Shown here: piece by piece, positions 1-8,545 of the stretch
Layout of the letters: each line of letters begins with the position of its first letter
Position numbering within the stretch: the first letter of the stretch is position 1
NCBI GenBank assembly: GCA_900475325.1
Contig: LS483371.1
Span: forward strand, 372,001-436,000
Origin: Paucimonas lemoignei
GTDB taxonomy: Bacteria; Pseudomonadota; Gammaproteobacteria; Pseudomonadales; Pseudomonadaceae
Length of the DNA: 64,000 nt
Reading direction: 5' to 3'
The notes under the pieces: generated by a model
What the model was told of the DNA's origin: nothing
Seen by the model: the letters and a program-made list of their open reading frames with translations, nothing else
The model's database searches: none
Translations under genes and position numbers: made by a program

Positions 1-75
1 CGCAGCCAGCATGAGTCCACGGCGCTGCGCGAAGGCGATCAGGTCGAAGTCGTCCACGCCATCGGCGGCGGCTAG
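1..75 (+). CDS. thiS: Sulfur carrier protein ThiS, 3' end only
   Basis: The window opens inside a gene whose last 24 codons end in Ala-Ile-Gly-Gly-Gly and a TAG stop. A C-terminal Gly-Gly directly ahead of thiG is the hallmark of ThiS, the ubiquitin-like carrier whose C-terminal thiocarboxylate donates sulfur for the thiazole ring of thiamine. The start lies upstream of the window. The identity rests on the Gly-Gly tail and the neighbour. Confidence 0.85.
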   Translation, partial: RSQHESTALREGDQVEVVHAIGGG

Positions 76-129
76 TCATCGGCGGGATCGATTTCCACGG
101 CAAGACCTCAACTTCCAAGAGGATTTCCA

Positions 130-924
130 ATGAGCAACGTTCGCAGCGACAAGCCGTTTATCCTGGCCGGTCGGACTTTCGAGTCGCGCCTGCTGGTGGG
201 TACCGGCAAGTACGTGGACATGGAGCAGACCCGGCTGGCCATCGAAGCCTCGGGTGCCGAAATTGTCACGGTCGCGGTACGCCGCACCAACCTGGGCCAG
301 AACCCGGGCGAGCCGAACCTGCTGGATATCCTCCCGCCGGATCGCTACACCATCCTGCCAAACACTGCGGGTTGCTTCGACGCCATTGAAGCGGTGCGCA
401 CCTGCCGTCTGGCCCGTGAGCTGCTCGATGGCAAGAATCTGGTGAAGCTTGAAGTCCTGGCCGATCAGAAGACTCTGTTCCCCAACGTGATCGAAACCCT
501 CAAGGCCGCTGAAACGCTGGTCAAGGAAGGTTTCGATGTGATGGTTTACACCAGCGATGACCCGATCATTGCGCGCCAGCTCGCGGAGATCGGCTGCATC
601 GCGATCATGCCGCTTGCTGGTCTGATTGGCAGTGGTCTGGGGATCTGCAACCCGTACAACCTGCAGATCATCCTGGAAGAAACCAAAGTCCCGGTGCTGG
701 TTGATGCCGGTGTCGGTACCGCATCCGATGCCACCATCGCGATGGAACTGGGGTGTGAAGCGGTGCTGATGAACTCGGCCATCGCCCACGCACAGGACCC
801 GATCCTGATGGGTGCAGCCATGAAGCACGCGGTGATTGCCGGTCGCATGGCTTACCTCGCCGGCCGCATGCCGAAAAAACTCTATGCCAGCGCGTCCTCT
901 CCGCTGGATGGTCTGATCAAGTAA
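130..924 (+). CDS. thiG: Thiazole synthase ThiG
   Basis: A 264-residue TIM-barrel protein that condenses deoxyxylulose 5-phosphate, dehydroglycine and ThiS-thiocarboxylate into the thiazole phosphate of thiamine in the cytosol. The segment VKLEV places the Schiff-base lysine at K106, and glycine-rich phosphate-binding segments ([16 protein letters not shown]) are present. The length is normal for the family. A GAGGAT ribosome site precedes the ATG. It follows thiS by about 55 bases and is followed after 10 bases by trmB, an arrangement conserved in Pseudomonas, so the three are probably co-transcribed. Confidence 0.97.
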   Translation: MSNVRSDKPFILAGRTFESRLLVGTGKYVDMEQTRLAIEASGAEIVTVAVRRTNLGQNPGEPNLLDILPPDRYTILPNTAGCFDAIEAVRTCRLARELLDGKNLVKLEVLADQKTLFPNVIETLKAAETLVKEGFDVMVYTSDDPIIARQLAEIGCIAIMPLAGLIGSGLGICNPYNLQIILEETKVPVLVDAGVGTASDATIAMELGCEAVLMNSAIAHAQDPILMGAAMKHAVIAGRMAYLAGRMPKKLYASASSPLDGLIK

Positions 925-934
925 GAGCCCGTTG

Positions 935-1669
935 ATGACTGATTCGCACGTTCCAAACCCAGAGCTGCCTGTTGCCGAAGAAGGCGAAGAGCGCCAGCAC
1001 CGCCGTATCAAGAGTTTCGTGATGCGTGCCGGCCGCATGACCGAAGGCCAGCAGCGTGGTCTGGACCAGGGCCGTCCGCTGTACGTGTTGCCGCTGACTG
1101 ATGCGCCAGTGGATTACGATCAGGTCTTCGGTCGCTCGGCCCCGCGTACGCTGGAAATCGGCTTCGGCATGGGCCATTCCCTGCTGGAGATGGCGGCCGC
1201 TGCGCCGGATCAGGATTTCATCGGTGTTGAGGTTCATTACCCAGGCGTTGGTGCCTTGCTCAATGGCGTGCTGACACAGGGCCTGACCAACGTGCGGGTC
1301 TACGATTGCGATGCGATCGAAGTGCTCAACCGCTGCATCGCCGACAACAGCCTCGATCGCCTGATGCTGTTTTTCCCGGATCCGTGGCACAAGAGTCGCC
1401 ACCACAAACGCCGCATCGTGCAGCCTGCGTTCGCTGAGCTGGTGCGCAGCAAGCTGAAAGTGGGCGGTGTTCTGCACATGGCGACCGACTGGGAACCCTA
1501 TGCCGAATTCATGCTGGAAGTGATGAACGTCGCGCCGGGTTATCGCAACCAGGCTGAAGACGGCAAGTGCGTCCCGCGCCCTGCCGAGCGCCCGATCACC
1601 AAGTTCGAACGCCGTGGCGAGCGTTTGGGGCACGGGGTGTGGGATTTGAAGTTTGAGAAGGTGGATTAA
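935..1669 (+). CDS. trmB: tRNA (guanine-N7-)-methyltransferase TrmB
   Basis: A 244-residue SAM-dependent enzyme that methylates G46 in the tRNA variable loop. The SAM-binding motif EIGFGMGHS is at residues 74-82, and the family signature [15 protein letters not shown] is at about 146-160. The ATG at 935 is chosen; a TTG immediately before it (932) is in frame but less likely. The gene starts 10 bases after thiG stops. REP and REPIN repeats follow the stop and may insulate it from the opposing DUF3392 gene. Confidence 0.95.
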   Translation: MTDSHVPNPELPVAEEGEERQHRRIKSFVMRAGRMTEGQQRGLDQGRPLYVLPLTDAPVDYDQVFGRSAPRTLEIGFGMGHSLLEMAAAAPDQDFIGVEVHYPGVGALLNGVLTQGLTNVRVYDCDAIEVLNRCIADNSLDRLMLFFPDPWHKSRHHKRRIVQPAFAELVRSKLKVGGVLHMATDWEPYAEFMLEVMNVAPGYRNQAEDGKCVPRPAERPITKFERRGERLGHGVWDLKFEKVD

Positions 1670-1681
1670 CTCACACCGAAC

Positions 1682-1707
1682 CCTGTAGGAGCTGCCGAAG
1701 GCTGCGA
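1682..1707. repeat. Single REP-like arm, GCTGCCGAAGGCTGCGA subtype
   Basis: A lone copy of the arm TGTAGGAGCTGCCGAAGG with the following CTGCGA. The same arm occurs in inverted pairs at 34271-34348, 52768-52844 and 62202-62279, so this is probably a solo REP or a REPIN that lost its partner. Confidence 0.7.
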
Positions 1708-1726
1708 AGCTATCGGGGCCACCGCT

Positions 1727-1816
1727 GTGGGACCGGCTTTAGCCGGGAAGACCATGGTTCTAATGCAGCATATGCATCGGGTTCATCGGCCTCTTCCCGG
1801 CTAAAGCCGGTCCCAC
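1727..1816. repeat. REPIN-like inverted pair, CCGGCTTTAGCCGG subtype
   Basis: Arms GTGGGACCGGCTTTAGCC and its reverse complement flank a loop of about 40 bases. Each arm holds its own small palindrome (CCGGCTTTAGCCGG). The same subtype recurs at 6629-6718 and 6825-6914. It lies between the convergent trmB and DUF3392 genes. Confidence 0.85.
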
Positions 1817-1834
1817 GTCAGAACGGGGTGGTGC

Positions 1835-2158
1835 TTACTTCCTGTCCGCCACCACCCCAATCAACACCAGTACCACCAACAACACCGGCGCAAGGCTGTA
1901 GTTGTTGAACTGGCTGAGCCCGCGAATCACCCAAGGCGTTGCGTAAATCAATGCGGCGCCGCTGCCGAGGGTGACCAGCAAAGCCATCAGCGGAATGCGC
2001 AAGGCTCCGGCGAAGCTGCTGATTCTGCCTTCGACCCAATTCTTGAAATCCGCGCCGAACAGCACCAGCAGACAGCCCACCAGCGCGAGTGCAATTTCCG
2101 AGAGGTTGCTGCGGCTCCAGCGCGAGACAGTGGCGAGCAGGTCGAGTATGAAATCCAT
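1835..2158 (-). CDS. DUF3392 small membrane protein
   Basis: A 107-residue protein with three hydrophobic segments (about residues 22-34, 57-76 and 86-103) separated by short charged loops, ending in ADRK. It matches the gammaproteobacterial DUF3392 family of unknown function, and the adjacency to hemW is conserved in Pseudomonas. It is predicted to be an inner-membrane protein. It starts 9 bases after hemW ends and is probably the last gene of the metX-to-DUF3392 series. Confidence 0.85.
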   Translation of the reverse strand: MDFILDLLATVSRWSRSNLSEIALALVGCLLVLFGADFKNWVEGRISSFAGALRIPLMALLVTLGSGAALIYATPWVIRGLSQFNNYSLAPVLLVVLVLIGVVADRK

Positions 2159-2167
2159 GCAGGGTCC

Positions 2168-3382
2168 TTAGATCAAAAAGTATTGCAGCAGGTCGTTGAG
2201 AAACAGCTGACCTTGCGGCGTTGCGGCCAGTCGGGTCGGGTCAGCGTGCAGCAAGCCACGTTGCTCGGCTTGTTGGCGGGCGCTGGCCAGGGAATCGAGG
2301 CTTAGACCGGTGCGTTCGCGAAATAACGCAGCGTCCACACCATTTGTCAGGCGCAGGGCGTTCATCAGGAATTCAAAGGGCAGTTCTTCGACACCGAGCA
2401 ACTTCTCGCCCGCCTTGAAAGGCTTGGCCGGGTTCAGGTAATCCTTGGGCAGCCGGGTCTTCCAGGTGCGCACGATGCGCCCGTCCGGATGGCTGAGCTT
2501 GCCGTGGGCACCCGCGCCGATCCCGATGAAGTCACCGAAACTCCAGTAATTGAGGTTATGCCGCGCCGGCCTGCCGGGTTGTGCATAGGCCGACACTTCG
2601 TATTGCGCGTAGCCATTCTCGGCGAGCAACAATTGCCCGGCTTCCTGAATGTCCCAGAGAATGTCGTCTTCGGGCAGCGTCGGCGGCTGGTTCCAGAACA
2701 CCGTGTTCGGCTCCAGGGTCAGCTGATACCAGGACAGATGCGTCGGTTGCAGGTCGATGGCTTGCTGCAGGTCGCCCAAGGCATCCTCTGGCGACTGATC
2801 TGGCAAGCCGTGCATCAAGTCCATGTTGAAGTTATCAAAGCCCGCCTGACGCGCCATGTCGGCGGCACGAATCGCTTCGTCGCCATTGTGAATCCGGCCG
2901 AGTGCCTTGAGCTTGGCTTCCTGAAAACTCTGAATGCCGATCGACAGGCGATTGATACCCAGCCCGCGATAAGCGCTGAACTTGACCTGTTCGAAGGTGC
3001 CGGGATTGGCTTCCAGGGTGATTTCGATGTCATGGACAAAACGAATGCGCTGTTCAACGCCTTGAAGCAAGCGGCCCAATGCTTCTGCACTGAACAGGCT
3101 AGGCGTGCCGCCACCGAAGAAGATCGAACTCAGCTCTCGGCCATACACCAGCGGTAAGTCCAGATCCAGATCGGCCAGCAAGGCATCGATGTATTCCGCT
3201 TCCGGCAGCACCGGGCTGGCGGTGTGGGAATTGAAGTCGCAATACGGGCATTTGCGCACGCACCACGGGATGTGGATGTACAGCGACAGCGGCGGCAGTT
3301 GCGGCAGCGCAGCCCTCGGTTCGGTCGAGGTAAAACCGGCTTCGCCGAGGAACAGCGGTTTTGCGGGCGTTTCCTGGGTCAT
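2168..3382 (-). CDS. hemW: Radical SAM heme chaperone HemW
   Basis: A 404-residue radical SAM protein. The iron-sulfur motif C41-x3-C45-x2-C48 (CVRKCPYC) and the SAM segment [10 protein letters not shown] are visible, with a C-terminal HemN-type domain. HemW binds heme and delivers it to respiratory enzymes; it was formerly annotated as oxygen-independent coproporphyrinogen oxidase. The ATG at 3382 is chosen because it overlaps the rdgB stop in an ATGA arrangement. A longer frame reaching 3571 would run through rdgB and is a shadow. Confidence 0.95.
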   Translation of the reverse strand: MTQETPAKPLFLGEAGFTSTEPRAALPQLPPLSLYIHIPWCVRKCPYCDFNSHTASPVLPEAEYIDALLADLDLDLPLVYGRELSSIFFGGGTPSLFSAEALGRLLQGVEQRIRFVHDIEITLEANPGTFEQVKFSAYRGLGINRLSIGIQSFQEAKLKALGRIHNGDEAIRAADMARQAGFDNFNMDLMHGLPDQSPEDALGDLQQAIDLQPTHLSWYQLTLEPNTVFWNQPPTLPEDDILWDIQEAGQLLLAENGYAQYEVSAYAQPGRPARHNLNYWSFGDFIGIGAGAHGKLSHPDGRIVRTWKTRLPKDYLNPAKPFKAGEKLLGVEELPFEFLMNALRLTNGVDAALFRERTGLSLDSLASARQQAEQRGLLHADPTRLAATPQGQLFLNDLLQYFLI

Positions 3383-3990
3383 TTCAGGTCTGCGGTTTGT
3401 AAGGCCAGGCGCTGAAGCAATATCGCCATGGCGCGGGCGCGGTGGCTGAGTTGGTTCTTCTCGGCGGGGCTCAGTTCGGCGCTGGAGCAGTCGCGCTCCG
3501 GTACCCAGAACAGCGGGTCGTAGCCAAAGCCGTGCTCGCCGCTGGCAGCGCTCAGGATGCGCCCGTGCCACAAGCCTTCGCAGAGGATCGGCAATGGATC
3601 GTCAGCGTGACGCACCAGCGCCAGCACGCAGACGAACTGTGCGCCGCGCTGCTCTTCAGGTACATCCTTGAGGGCGTCCAGCAGCTTGGCGTTGTTCGCT
3701 GCATCGCCCTTGCCGTCGGCATAGCGCGCAGAGTAAATGCCGGGAGCGCCGCCGAGGAAATCCACCGCCAGCCCCGAATCGTCAGCCAGTGCTGGCAAGC
3801 CGGAAATCCGCGAGGCGTTGCGGGCCTTGAGAATCGCGTTCTCGACGAACGACAAGCCGGTCTCCTCAGGCTCCACGCTGCTGAATTCGCCGATGGAGCG
3901 CAGTTGCACGCTGTCGCCGAGCATGGCCTGGAGTTCTTTGAGCTTGCCAGCGTTGTGGCTGGCCAATACGAGCTGCGGAAAATTCATCAT
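3379..3990 (-). CDS. rdgB: Non-canonical purine NTP pyrophosphatase RdgB
   Basis: A 203-residue HAM1/ITPase-family enzyme that hydrolyses dITP, XTP and ITP to keep deaminated purines out of DNA. The substrate motif SHNAGKLKE is near the N-terminus, followed by [10 protein letters not shown] (catalytic Asp) and [11 protein letters not shown]. It starts with two Met codons (3990, 3987). The first overlaps the DUF4426 stop as ATGA, and its own stop overlaps hemW, showing translational coupling through the operon. Confidence 0.95.
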   Translation of the reverse strand: MMNFPQLVLASHNAGKLKELQAMLGDSVQLRSIGEFSSVEPEETGLSFVENAILKARNASRISGLPALADDSGLAVDFLGGAPGIYSARYADGKGDAANNAKLLDALKDVPEEQRGAQFVCVLALVRHADDPLPILCEGLWHGRILSAASGEHGFGYDPLFWVPERDCSSAELSPAEKNQLSHRARAMAILLQRLALQTADLK

Positions 3991-4421
3991 TCGCCTGGAT
4001 AGATTTCTTGATTGAAGCTGAAGGAGTGCTTGTCTTCACTGCCCGCTTTCACATCGATGTTGAAGGTGTAGGTCTCGGCCTGCTTGACCGGAAACTGCGC
4101 AATGTAACTGACCCAGCCTTTGTCAGTGACCTGCTTGAAGGTCAGCGGCTGAGGGCGCCCGGTCAGGTCCTTGTAGGTGCCCGTCACCACCGAAGGCGCG
4201 GGCTTGCCTGCCTTGAGCACGGTGATGTTCAGCACGCTCAACTGCTTGCTGCGGGTCAGCCCCGAGGCAGCGGCCACTTCCTGTGACAAGGTGCTTGAAG
4301 CGAAGGCGTTGTAATAGACCGTCACGTCGCCAAAGGTTTCTTGCCGGTTCGGCTTGGCGTAGTCAGCGGCAAACGCTGAAAGACTCAAAGCGCACATCAA
4401 CATGATTGCCAGGCGACGCAT
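3987..4421 (-). CDS. DUF4426 exported protein
   Basis: A 144-residue protein with an N-terminal signal peptide (hydrophobic stretch [15 protein letters not shown], predicted cleavage before DYAKPN). The rest is predicted beta-rich and periplasmic. It fits DUF4426, a family of unknown function conserved next to rdgB and metW in Pseudomonas. The ATG at 4421 is preferred over an in-frame Met seven codons upstream because an AGAGGAGAAAG ribosome site sits at the right distance. The stop overlaps rdgB. Confidence 0.85.
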   Translation of the reverse strand: MRRLAIMLMCALSLSAFAADYAKPNRQETFGDVTVYYNAFASSTLSQEVAAASGLTRSKQLSVLNITVLKAGKPAPSVVTGTYKDLTGRPQPLTFKQVTDKGWVSYIAQFPVKQAETYTFNIDVKAGSEDKHSFSFNQEIYPGE

Positions 4422-4467
4422 GATCTTTCTCCTCTCAAACAATATCTACCTTATCTGATCGCGTTTC

Positions 4468-4573
4468 CCTGTGGGACCGGGTGGCGCTCCACTTTGCTCG
4501 CGAAGGCGGTGTATCTGGAGAACACATGTGCCGAATGTACCGGCCCCTTCGCAAGCAAGCTTGCTCCCACAGG
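4468..4573. repeat. REPIN-like inverted pair, diverged GAGCTTGCTC subtype
   Basis: The first of two adjacent elements filling the gap between DUF4426 and metW. The right arm reads GCAAGCTTGCTCCCACAGG; the left arm is degenerate (GTGGGACCGGGTGGCGC). The 303-base gap holds only these two repeats and no gene. Confidence 0.75.
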
Positions 4574-4594
4574 CTCTCTGGCGCACCCCGATCC

Positions 4595-4699
4595 GTGGGA
4601 GCGAGCTTGCTCGCGAAGAGGCCAGCACACCTGAAATATGTCTGCTGGCAGGAACAATGCACTCGCGAGCAAGGTCGAGCGCCACCCAGATCCCACAGG
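4595..4699. repeat. REPIN-like inverted pair, GAGCTTGCTC subtype
   Basis: The left arm GTGGGAGCGAGCTTGCTCGC is intact; the right arm (CTCGCGAGCAAGGTCGAGCG, then CCCACAGG) carries substitutions. It shares its subtype with 11293-11400. Confidence 0.8.
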
Positions 4700-4724
4700 T
4701 ACCCAAAAAAAATGGGTGAACGCC

Positions 4725-5345
4725 TCAAACCGCGATCTGATGCTCCTGCAACGCCGGGCTGCTGACCCGGTAGATGCCGATCTCACCTAACAGGTTAGGC
4801 CATTGTTTGCTGGCCCAGCCGTGGCGATGCTGTTGATCGACGGCGAGCCGATCAATGACCCGTGCGTGACGGCCACGGCACAGCTCTTCGAAGTCGGCAA
4901 AGGTGCAGAAGTGGATGTTCGGCGTGTTGTACCAGGTGTACGGCAGGAAGTCCGACACCGGCATCCGGCCCTTGGTCGCCAGGTACCAGCGGCAGCGCCA
5001 GTGACCGAAGTTGGGGAAGGTGATGATGCACTGGCGCCCGACGCGCAGCATTTCGTCGAGGATCCTGTCCGGGTAGTGCACGGCCTGCAGCGCCTGGGTC
5101 ATGACCACCACGTCGAAGCTGTTGCTGGCGAAGTTGCCCAGGCCCTTGTCCAGATCCTGCTCGATGACGTTGACGCCCTTGCTCACGCAGCGGGCAATGT
5201 TGTTCGCGTCGTTTTCCAGGCCATAGCCGGTGACTTGCTTGTTGTCCCGCAGCCAGGCCAGCAGTTCGCCGTCGCCACAACCCAGGTCGAGCACGCGGCT
5301 GCCTGCTGGGATCCATTCCTGGATGATTTCAAGATCGGCTCTCAT
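4725..5345 (-). CDS. metW: Methionine biosynthesis protein MetW
   Basis: A 206-residue SAM-methyltransferase-fold protein with motif VLDLGCGDGE at about residues 18-27. In Pseudomonas MetW partners with MetX for homoserine acylation, and its own reaction is not settled. The ATG at 5345 is preferred over one at 5363 because AGGACGCC lies directly upstream and the longer form would start inside metX. The gap to metX is 7 bases, so the pair forms one unit. Confidence 0.93.
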   Translation of the reverse strand: MRADLEIIQEWIPAGSRVLDLGCGDGELLAWLRDNKQVTGYGLENDANNIARCVSKGVNVIEQDLDKGLGNFASNSFDVVVMTQALQAVHYPDRILDEMLRVGRQCIITFPNFGHWRCRWYLATKGRMPVSDFLPYTWYNTPNIHFCTFADFEELCRGRHARVIDRLAVDQQHRHGWASKQWPNLLGEIGIYRVSSPALQEHQIAV

Positions 5346-5352
5346 GGCGTCC

Positions 5353-6492
5353 TCAAAGTACAATTCGGTTCATGTAGCCGGAGAAGGCCTGCAAGTAGCG
5401 CGGGATCGGAATCAGGAAGGCGTCGTGGCCCTGAGGCGCGTCGATTTCCAGGTAGCAGACGTTCTTTTTCGCCGCCATCAATGCGTCTACCAATTCACGT
5501 GAGCGGGCTGGCGAAAAGCGCCAGTCGGTGGTGAACGACATCACGCAGAAGTCGGCGGTGACATTGGCGAAGGTTGCGGCCAGGTCATCGTTGAAAGCGC
5601 CCGCCGGGTCGAAGTAGTCCAGCGCTTTAGTCATCAACAGGTAAGTGTTGGCATCAAAACGCCCGGAAAACTCTTCGCCCTGGTAACGCAGGTAGCTTTC
5701 AACCTGAAACTCCACGCTGTGGAAGTCGTAGTTGAGCTTCTCGCTCTTGAGGCCGCGGCCGAATTTCTCGCCCATGGAGTCATCGGACAGGTAAGTGATG
5801 TGCCCGACCATTCGCGCCAGCATCAGGCCGCGTTTGGGAATGACGCCGAATTCCTGGAAGTCGCCGCCGTGGAACTCAGGGTCCGAGAGGATCGCCTGGC
5901 GGGCCACTTCGTTGAAGGCAATGTTCTGCGCCGACAGCTTGGGGGCGGAGGCGATGGCCAGACAGTGACGAACCCGGTTCGGGTAAGTCATGGTCCATTG
6001 CAGCGCCTGCATGCCGCCCAGACTCCCGCCCACGATGGCGGCCCATTGCTCGATGCCCAGCAGATCCGCCAGACGCGCCTGGCTGTGAACCCAGTCTTCC
6101 ACGGTCAGCACCGGGAAGTTCGCGCCGAAAGGCTTGCCGGTTTCCGGGTCGATGCTGCTCGGGCCGGTTGAGCCATTGCAGCCGCCGAGGTTATTCAGGC
6201 TGACCACGAAGAAGCGATTGGTATCGATAGGCTTGCCGGGGCCGATGCAGCTGTCCCACCAGCCGGGCTTGCGCTCGTCGACGCTGTGGTAGCCCGCCGC
6301 ATGGTGGTGGCCGGAAAGCGCATGGCAAATCAGCACGGCATTGCTGCGCGCGGCGTTGAGTTGGCCATAGGTTTCGTACATCAGGTCGTAGGCAGGCAAC
6401 GAACGGCCACAGGCCAGTGCCAGAGGCTCGCTGAAATGTGCCAGTTGCGGCGTGACTAGACCGACAGAATCTTCGGGAAAGACCGTGGACAT
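5353..6492 (-). CDS. metX: Homoserine O-acyltransferase MetX (succinyl-type in Pseudomonas)
   Basis: A 379-residue alpha/beta-hydrolase-fold enzyme that acylates the homoserine hydroxyl, the first committed step of methionine synthesis. The nucleophile is S157 in GGSLGG, with D323 (TDWRFSP) and H356 (GHDAF) completing the triad. Pseudomonas members of this family use succinyl-CoA, although the sequence family was first named for the acetyl enzyme. The acyl donor is inferred from family knowledge. It lies directly upstream of metW in the same direction and is likely the promoter-proximal gene of the minus-strand series down to DUF3392. Confidence 0.95.
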   Translation of the reverse strand: MSTVFPEDSVGLVTPQLAHFSEPLALACGRSLPAYDLMYETYGQLNAARSNAVLICHALSGHHHAAGYHSVDERKPGWWDSCIGPGKPIDTNRFFVVSLNNLGGCNGSTGPSSIDPETGKPFGANFPVLTVEDWVHSQARLADLLGIEQWAAIVGGSLGGMQALQWTMTYPNRVRHCLAIASAPKLSAQNIAFNEVARQAILSDPEFHGGDFQEFGVIPKRGLMLARMVGHITYLSDDSMGEKFGRGLKSEKLNYDFHSVEFQVESYLRYQGEEFSGRFDANTYLLMTKALDYFDPAGAFNDDLAATFANVTADFCVMSFTTDWRFSPARSRELVDALMAAKKNVCYLEIDAPQGHDAFLIPIPRYLQAFSGYMNRIVL

Positions 6493-6581
6493 CGACCCTG
6501 CTCTCGCTTAAATGAGGCGTAAGTCTAAAGACCGCAGGGGAGGGGGGCAACCAAGGAATGGCAGTGTTATTCGGGATAAGG

Positions 6582-6738
6582 GAAACCTCGTTGGAGATTC
6601 CCTGTTTGCACACAGGCTAATGTTCGACGTGGGACCGGCTTTAGCCGGGAAGAGGCCAGTGCAGCCACTGAAAATGGGTCGTCAGGAATATCGCTTTCCC
6701 GGCTAAAGCCGGTCCCACGTCGAATAGCGGCTCCAGAG
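6582..6738. repeat. 157-bp direct repeat, copy 1 (carries a REPIN)
   Basis: Runs from GAAACCTCGTTGG to CTCCAGAG and is repeated nearly identically at 6778-6934 after a 39-base spacer. The unit contains a REPIN (6629-6718) plus about 47 bases of unrelated left flank and about 20 bases of right flank, so the duplicated unit is larger than the REPIN. Confidence 0.9.
6629..6718. repeat. REPIN-like inverted pair, CCGGCTTTAGCCGG subtype
   Basis: Arms GTGGGACCGGCTTTAGCC and its reverse complement, within the first direct repeat. Confidence 0.85.
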
Positions 6739-6777
6739 TTCCTTTAGGGCTGTATGACCTGACTCGAATAGAAACCA

Positions 6778-6934
6778 GAAACCTCGTTGGAGATTCCCTG
6801 TTTGAACACAGGCTAATGTTCGACGTGGGACCGGCTTTAGCCGGGAAGAGACCGGTACAGCCCCTGAAAACGGGTCGTCAGGAATATCGCTTTCCCGGCT
6901 AAAGCCGGTCCCACGTCGAGTATCGGCTCCAGAG
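6778..6934. repeat. 157-bp direct repeat, copy 2 (carries a REPIN)
   Basis: Second copy of the unit at 6582-6738, differing at a handful of positions, mostly in the REPIN loop and near the right end. A spacer of 39 bases separates the copies. Downstream, 6935-7198 is AT-richer, has no convincing gene and contains two DnaA-box matches. Confidence 0.9.
6825..6914. repeat. REPIN-like inverted pair, CCGGCTTTAGCCGG subtype
   Basis: Same arms as 6629-6718, within the second direct repeat. Confidence 0.85.
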
Positions 6935-7113
6935 GTCCGCGTATTGCAGCACTGCGCGGCTGGTGCATGTTTTCTCCATGCGTTCAAATCTTTATGCACA
7001 AATGAGGCGGCTTTAGAGGCAAACGGAATGAAATATCTGGAAGCGTTCTTGTTAGCTTTCAAGATGCTGTTTTATAAGGCTTTTATTCGTGGTGAAAGAT
7101 GCTTTATTGACCA

Positions 7114-7122
7114 TGTGGATAA
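7114..7122 (-). other. Consensus DnaA box (reverse orientation)
   Basis: TGTGGATAA, the exact reverse complement of the strong DnaA box TTATCCACA. A second exact box in the opposite orientation starts 57 bases later, in an AT-rich non-coding stretch. No origin genes (dnaA, dnaN, rpmH) are in the window, so this is not evidence for oriC; DnaA titration or regulation is possible. Confidence 0.5.
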
Positions 7123-7170
7123 GTAGCTTCCTAAGCAAATTTGCCGACTATTGAGTTTTCATCAACAGAC

Positions 7171-7179
7171 TTATCCACA
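7171..7179 (+). other. Consensus DnaA box
   Basis: Exact TTATCCACA, facing the box at 7114-7122. It lies 20 bases beyond the stop codon of the minus-strand methyltransferase gene. Another TTATCCACA near 19030 lies within a coding sequence and is probably incidental. Confidence 0.5.
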
Positions 7180-7198
7180 GGCTGTCCTTTGATCGGCG

Positions 7199-8434
7199 TC
7201 ATTGCAATTGAGCGATCAACAGCAAATTGCGCGGGGTTATATGGCTCTGGCAGAAGGTGCCCACCCGTACTTGGTAATGCTGCTCTTGAAGATACAGCGC
7301 GCGGTCGAGCACCAGCCAAAGCTCCAGCGGGCGACGGAACACGTTGCGAACCAGTTCCAGGTTGCGCACCTGCGCCAGTCGTTCCCAGCCAGTCGCTTCA
7401 AGGCCGGACCAATTCTGTTCGCCCACCTCTGGCAAGCCTTTGAGTGCAGCCAGATCACGGCAATAAGTCGCGAAGGGTTTATCCAGCCAGGCGCTTGGCA
7501 GCGAGGGGGTTGGCAGGTATTCGTCGACGCCGCGCAGTTGTCGCTGCAGCAGATCGAAGGCCAGGCGCTGTGCCATGGACTGGTCCCGCTGGCGCTTGAC
7601 CCGTGCGCCCGCGGTGACGGTTTCGCTCAACGGCAGGCCAAGGTCATCGCGGGACAGTTTCAAGGCTGAAATCTGGCCTTCGCTGGACAAGGGCTGGTAG
7701 TGCTCGGTGTTGATCCGGTTGTAGCAGCACGGCGCAATTGCCATTTGCGCACAGCCCACCTGGCTGGCCAGACGCATCAGTTGCACATGCAAATCGCCGC
7801 AGGCGTGCAGCGCCACGGGCGTGTGATGGCTTTGCAGGCGGCGCCAGGCGTCGTCGGCCATGACGTCCTGATGCACATGACTGGCCTGGACGTTCAGGCG
7901 GGCGCTGAGTTCGCGGCCGGCCTGCACCAGTTTTGTGTCGTATTCCAGACACGTCAACGCCTGGTCAGGCCGGGCCAGCCTGCGTCCCAAGTGCCCTTTG
8001 CCGGAGCACCAATCCAGCCAGTGCTCCGGATGGCGCTCAAAGCCCAGGCGGCTGGCGAAGGCTTCAATCTGTTGCCACTTTCTGCCCGGCACATCAACGC
8101 TCATGCGCGGCTCAACCGCTCTAAGGCCAGCCGATGGAAGCAGGGGCGCATGGCTCAGCTCGACGGCCTCGGCCGCCAGTTGTGGCAACGGAAACGGCGC
8201 GACCAGGTGTTCGGGGTGGTTGTGGGCGGCTTCTGCCTCGCTCAGCGAACGTTGCCGCAACCAGGTTGCCAGCTCCGGATGTTGGCGTTCCCACGGCAAT
8301 TGCAGATGCGTGAAGGGCTTGGGCCGCCACAGCGGTTGCCAGGCGAACAGGAAGCTGTCCAGCGCGCGGAATCGACTGCGCAGCTGTTCGTCGTGCAAAG
8401 GGAGGTTGTCGGCCATGATCAACGGCGAGTCCAT
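7199..8434 (-). CDS. SAM-dependent methyltransferase (methyltransferase_32-like), substrate unknown
   Basis: A 411-residue protein with a Rossmann methyltransferase core in its middle third: LDWCSGKGHLG is the SAM-binding motif I, followed by an acidic LEYD. HACGDLH and APCCYNR are typical of the family that includes eukaryotic GSTCD, whose substrates are not known. The ATG at 8434 is used; ATG at 8416 and a TTG at 8440 are alternatives, none with a clear ribosome site. It stands alone, with a terminator just upstream of its start. Confidence 0.8.
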   Translation of the reverse strand: MDSPLIMADNLPLHDEQLRSRFRALDSFLFAWQPLWRPKPFTHLQLPWERQHPELATWLRQRSLSEAEAAHNHPEHLVAPFPLPQLAAEAVELSHAPLLPSAGLRAVEPRMSVDVPGRKWQQIEAFASRLGFERHPEHWLDWCSGKGHLGRRLARPDQALTCLEYDTKLVQAGRELSARLNVQASHVHQDVMADDAWRRLQSHHTPVALHACGDLHVQLMRLASQVGCAQMAIAPCCYNRINTEHYQPLSSEGQISALKLSRDDLGLPLSETVTAGARVKRQRDQSMAQRLAFDLLQRQLRGVDEYLPTPSLPSAWLDKPFATYCRDLAALKGLPEVGEQNWSGLEATGWERLAQVRNLELVRNVFRRPLELWLVLDRALYLQEQHYQVRVGTFCQSHITPRNLLLIAQLQ

Positions 8435-8442
8435 ACGCAAAA

Positions 8443-8471
8443 GGGGGCTGGCTTAGTAAAAGCCAGCCCCC
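8443..8471 (-). terminator. Rho-independent terminator of the binding-protein gene
   Basis: A perfect 12-bp stem (GGGGGCTGGCTT with its complement) and 5-base loop, followed on the minus strand by TTTT. It lies just after the minus-strand gene 8546-9310 and just before the next minus-strand gene, so it separates the two transcripts. Confidence 0.85.
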
Positions 8472-8545
8472 TTGATAACAGCGCCCAGAGCGCCCGTCTA
8501 TGCGTAATACTCGCCTGCCCGGTGAAAAACTTTAGTGCGACCCGC

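Noticed and set aside
3383-3571. In-frame N-terminal extension of hemW
   Set aside because: It would run 63 codons into rdgB, is Arg/Pro-rich and unlike HemW, while the ATG at 3382 overlaps the rdgB stop in normal coupling.
7028-7126. Small plus-strand reading frame in the DnaA-box region
   Set aside because: 32 codons, no ribosome site, no recognisable motif; the AT-rich content alone could produce it.
7100-7190. Origin of replication
   Set aside because: Only two DnaA boxes are present and none of the genes normally flanking the Pseudomonas oriC (dnaA, dnaN, rpmH, gidA) are in the window.
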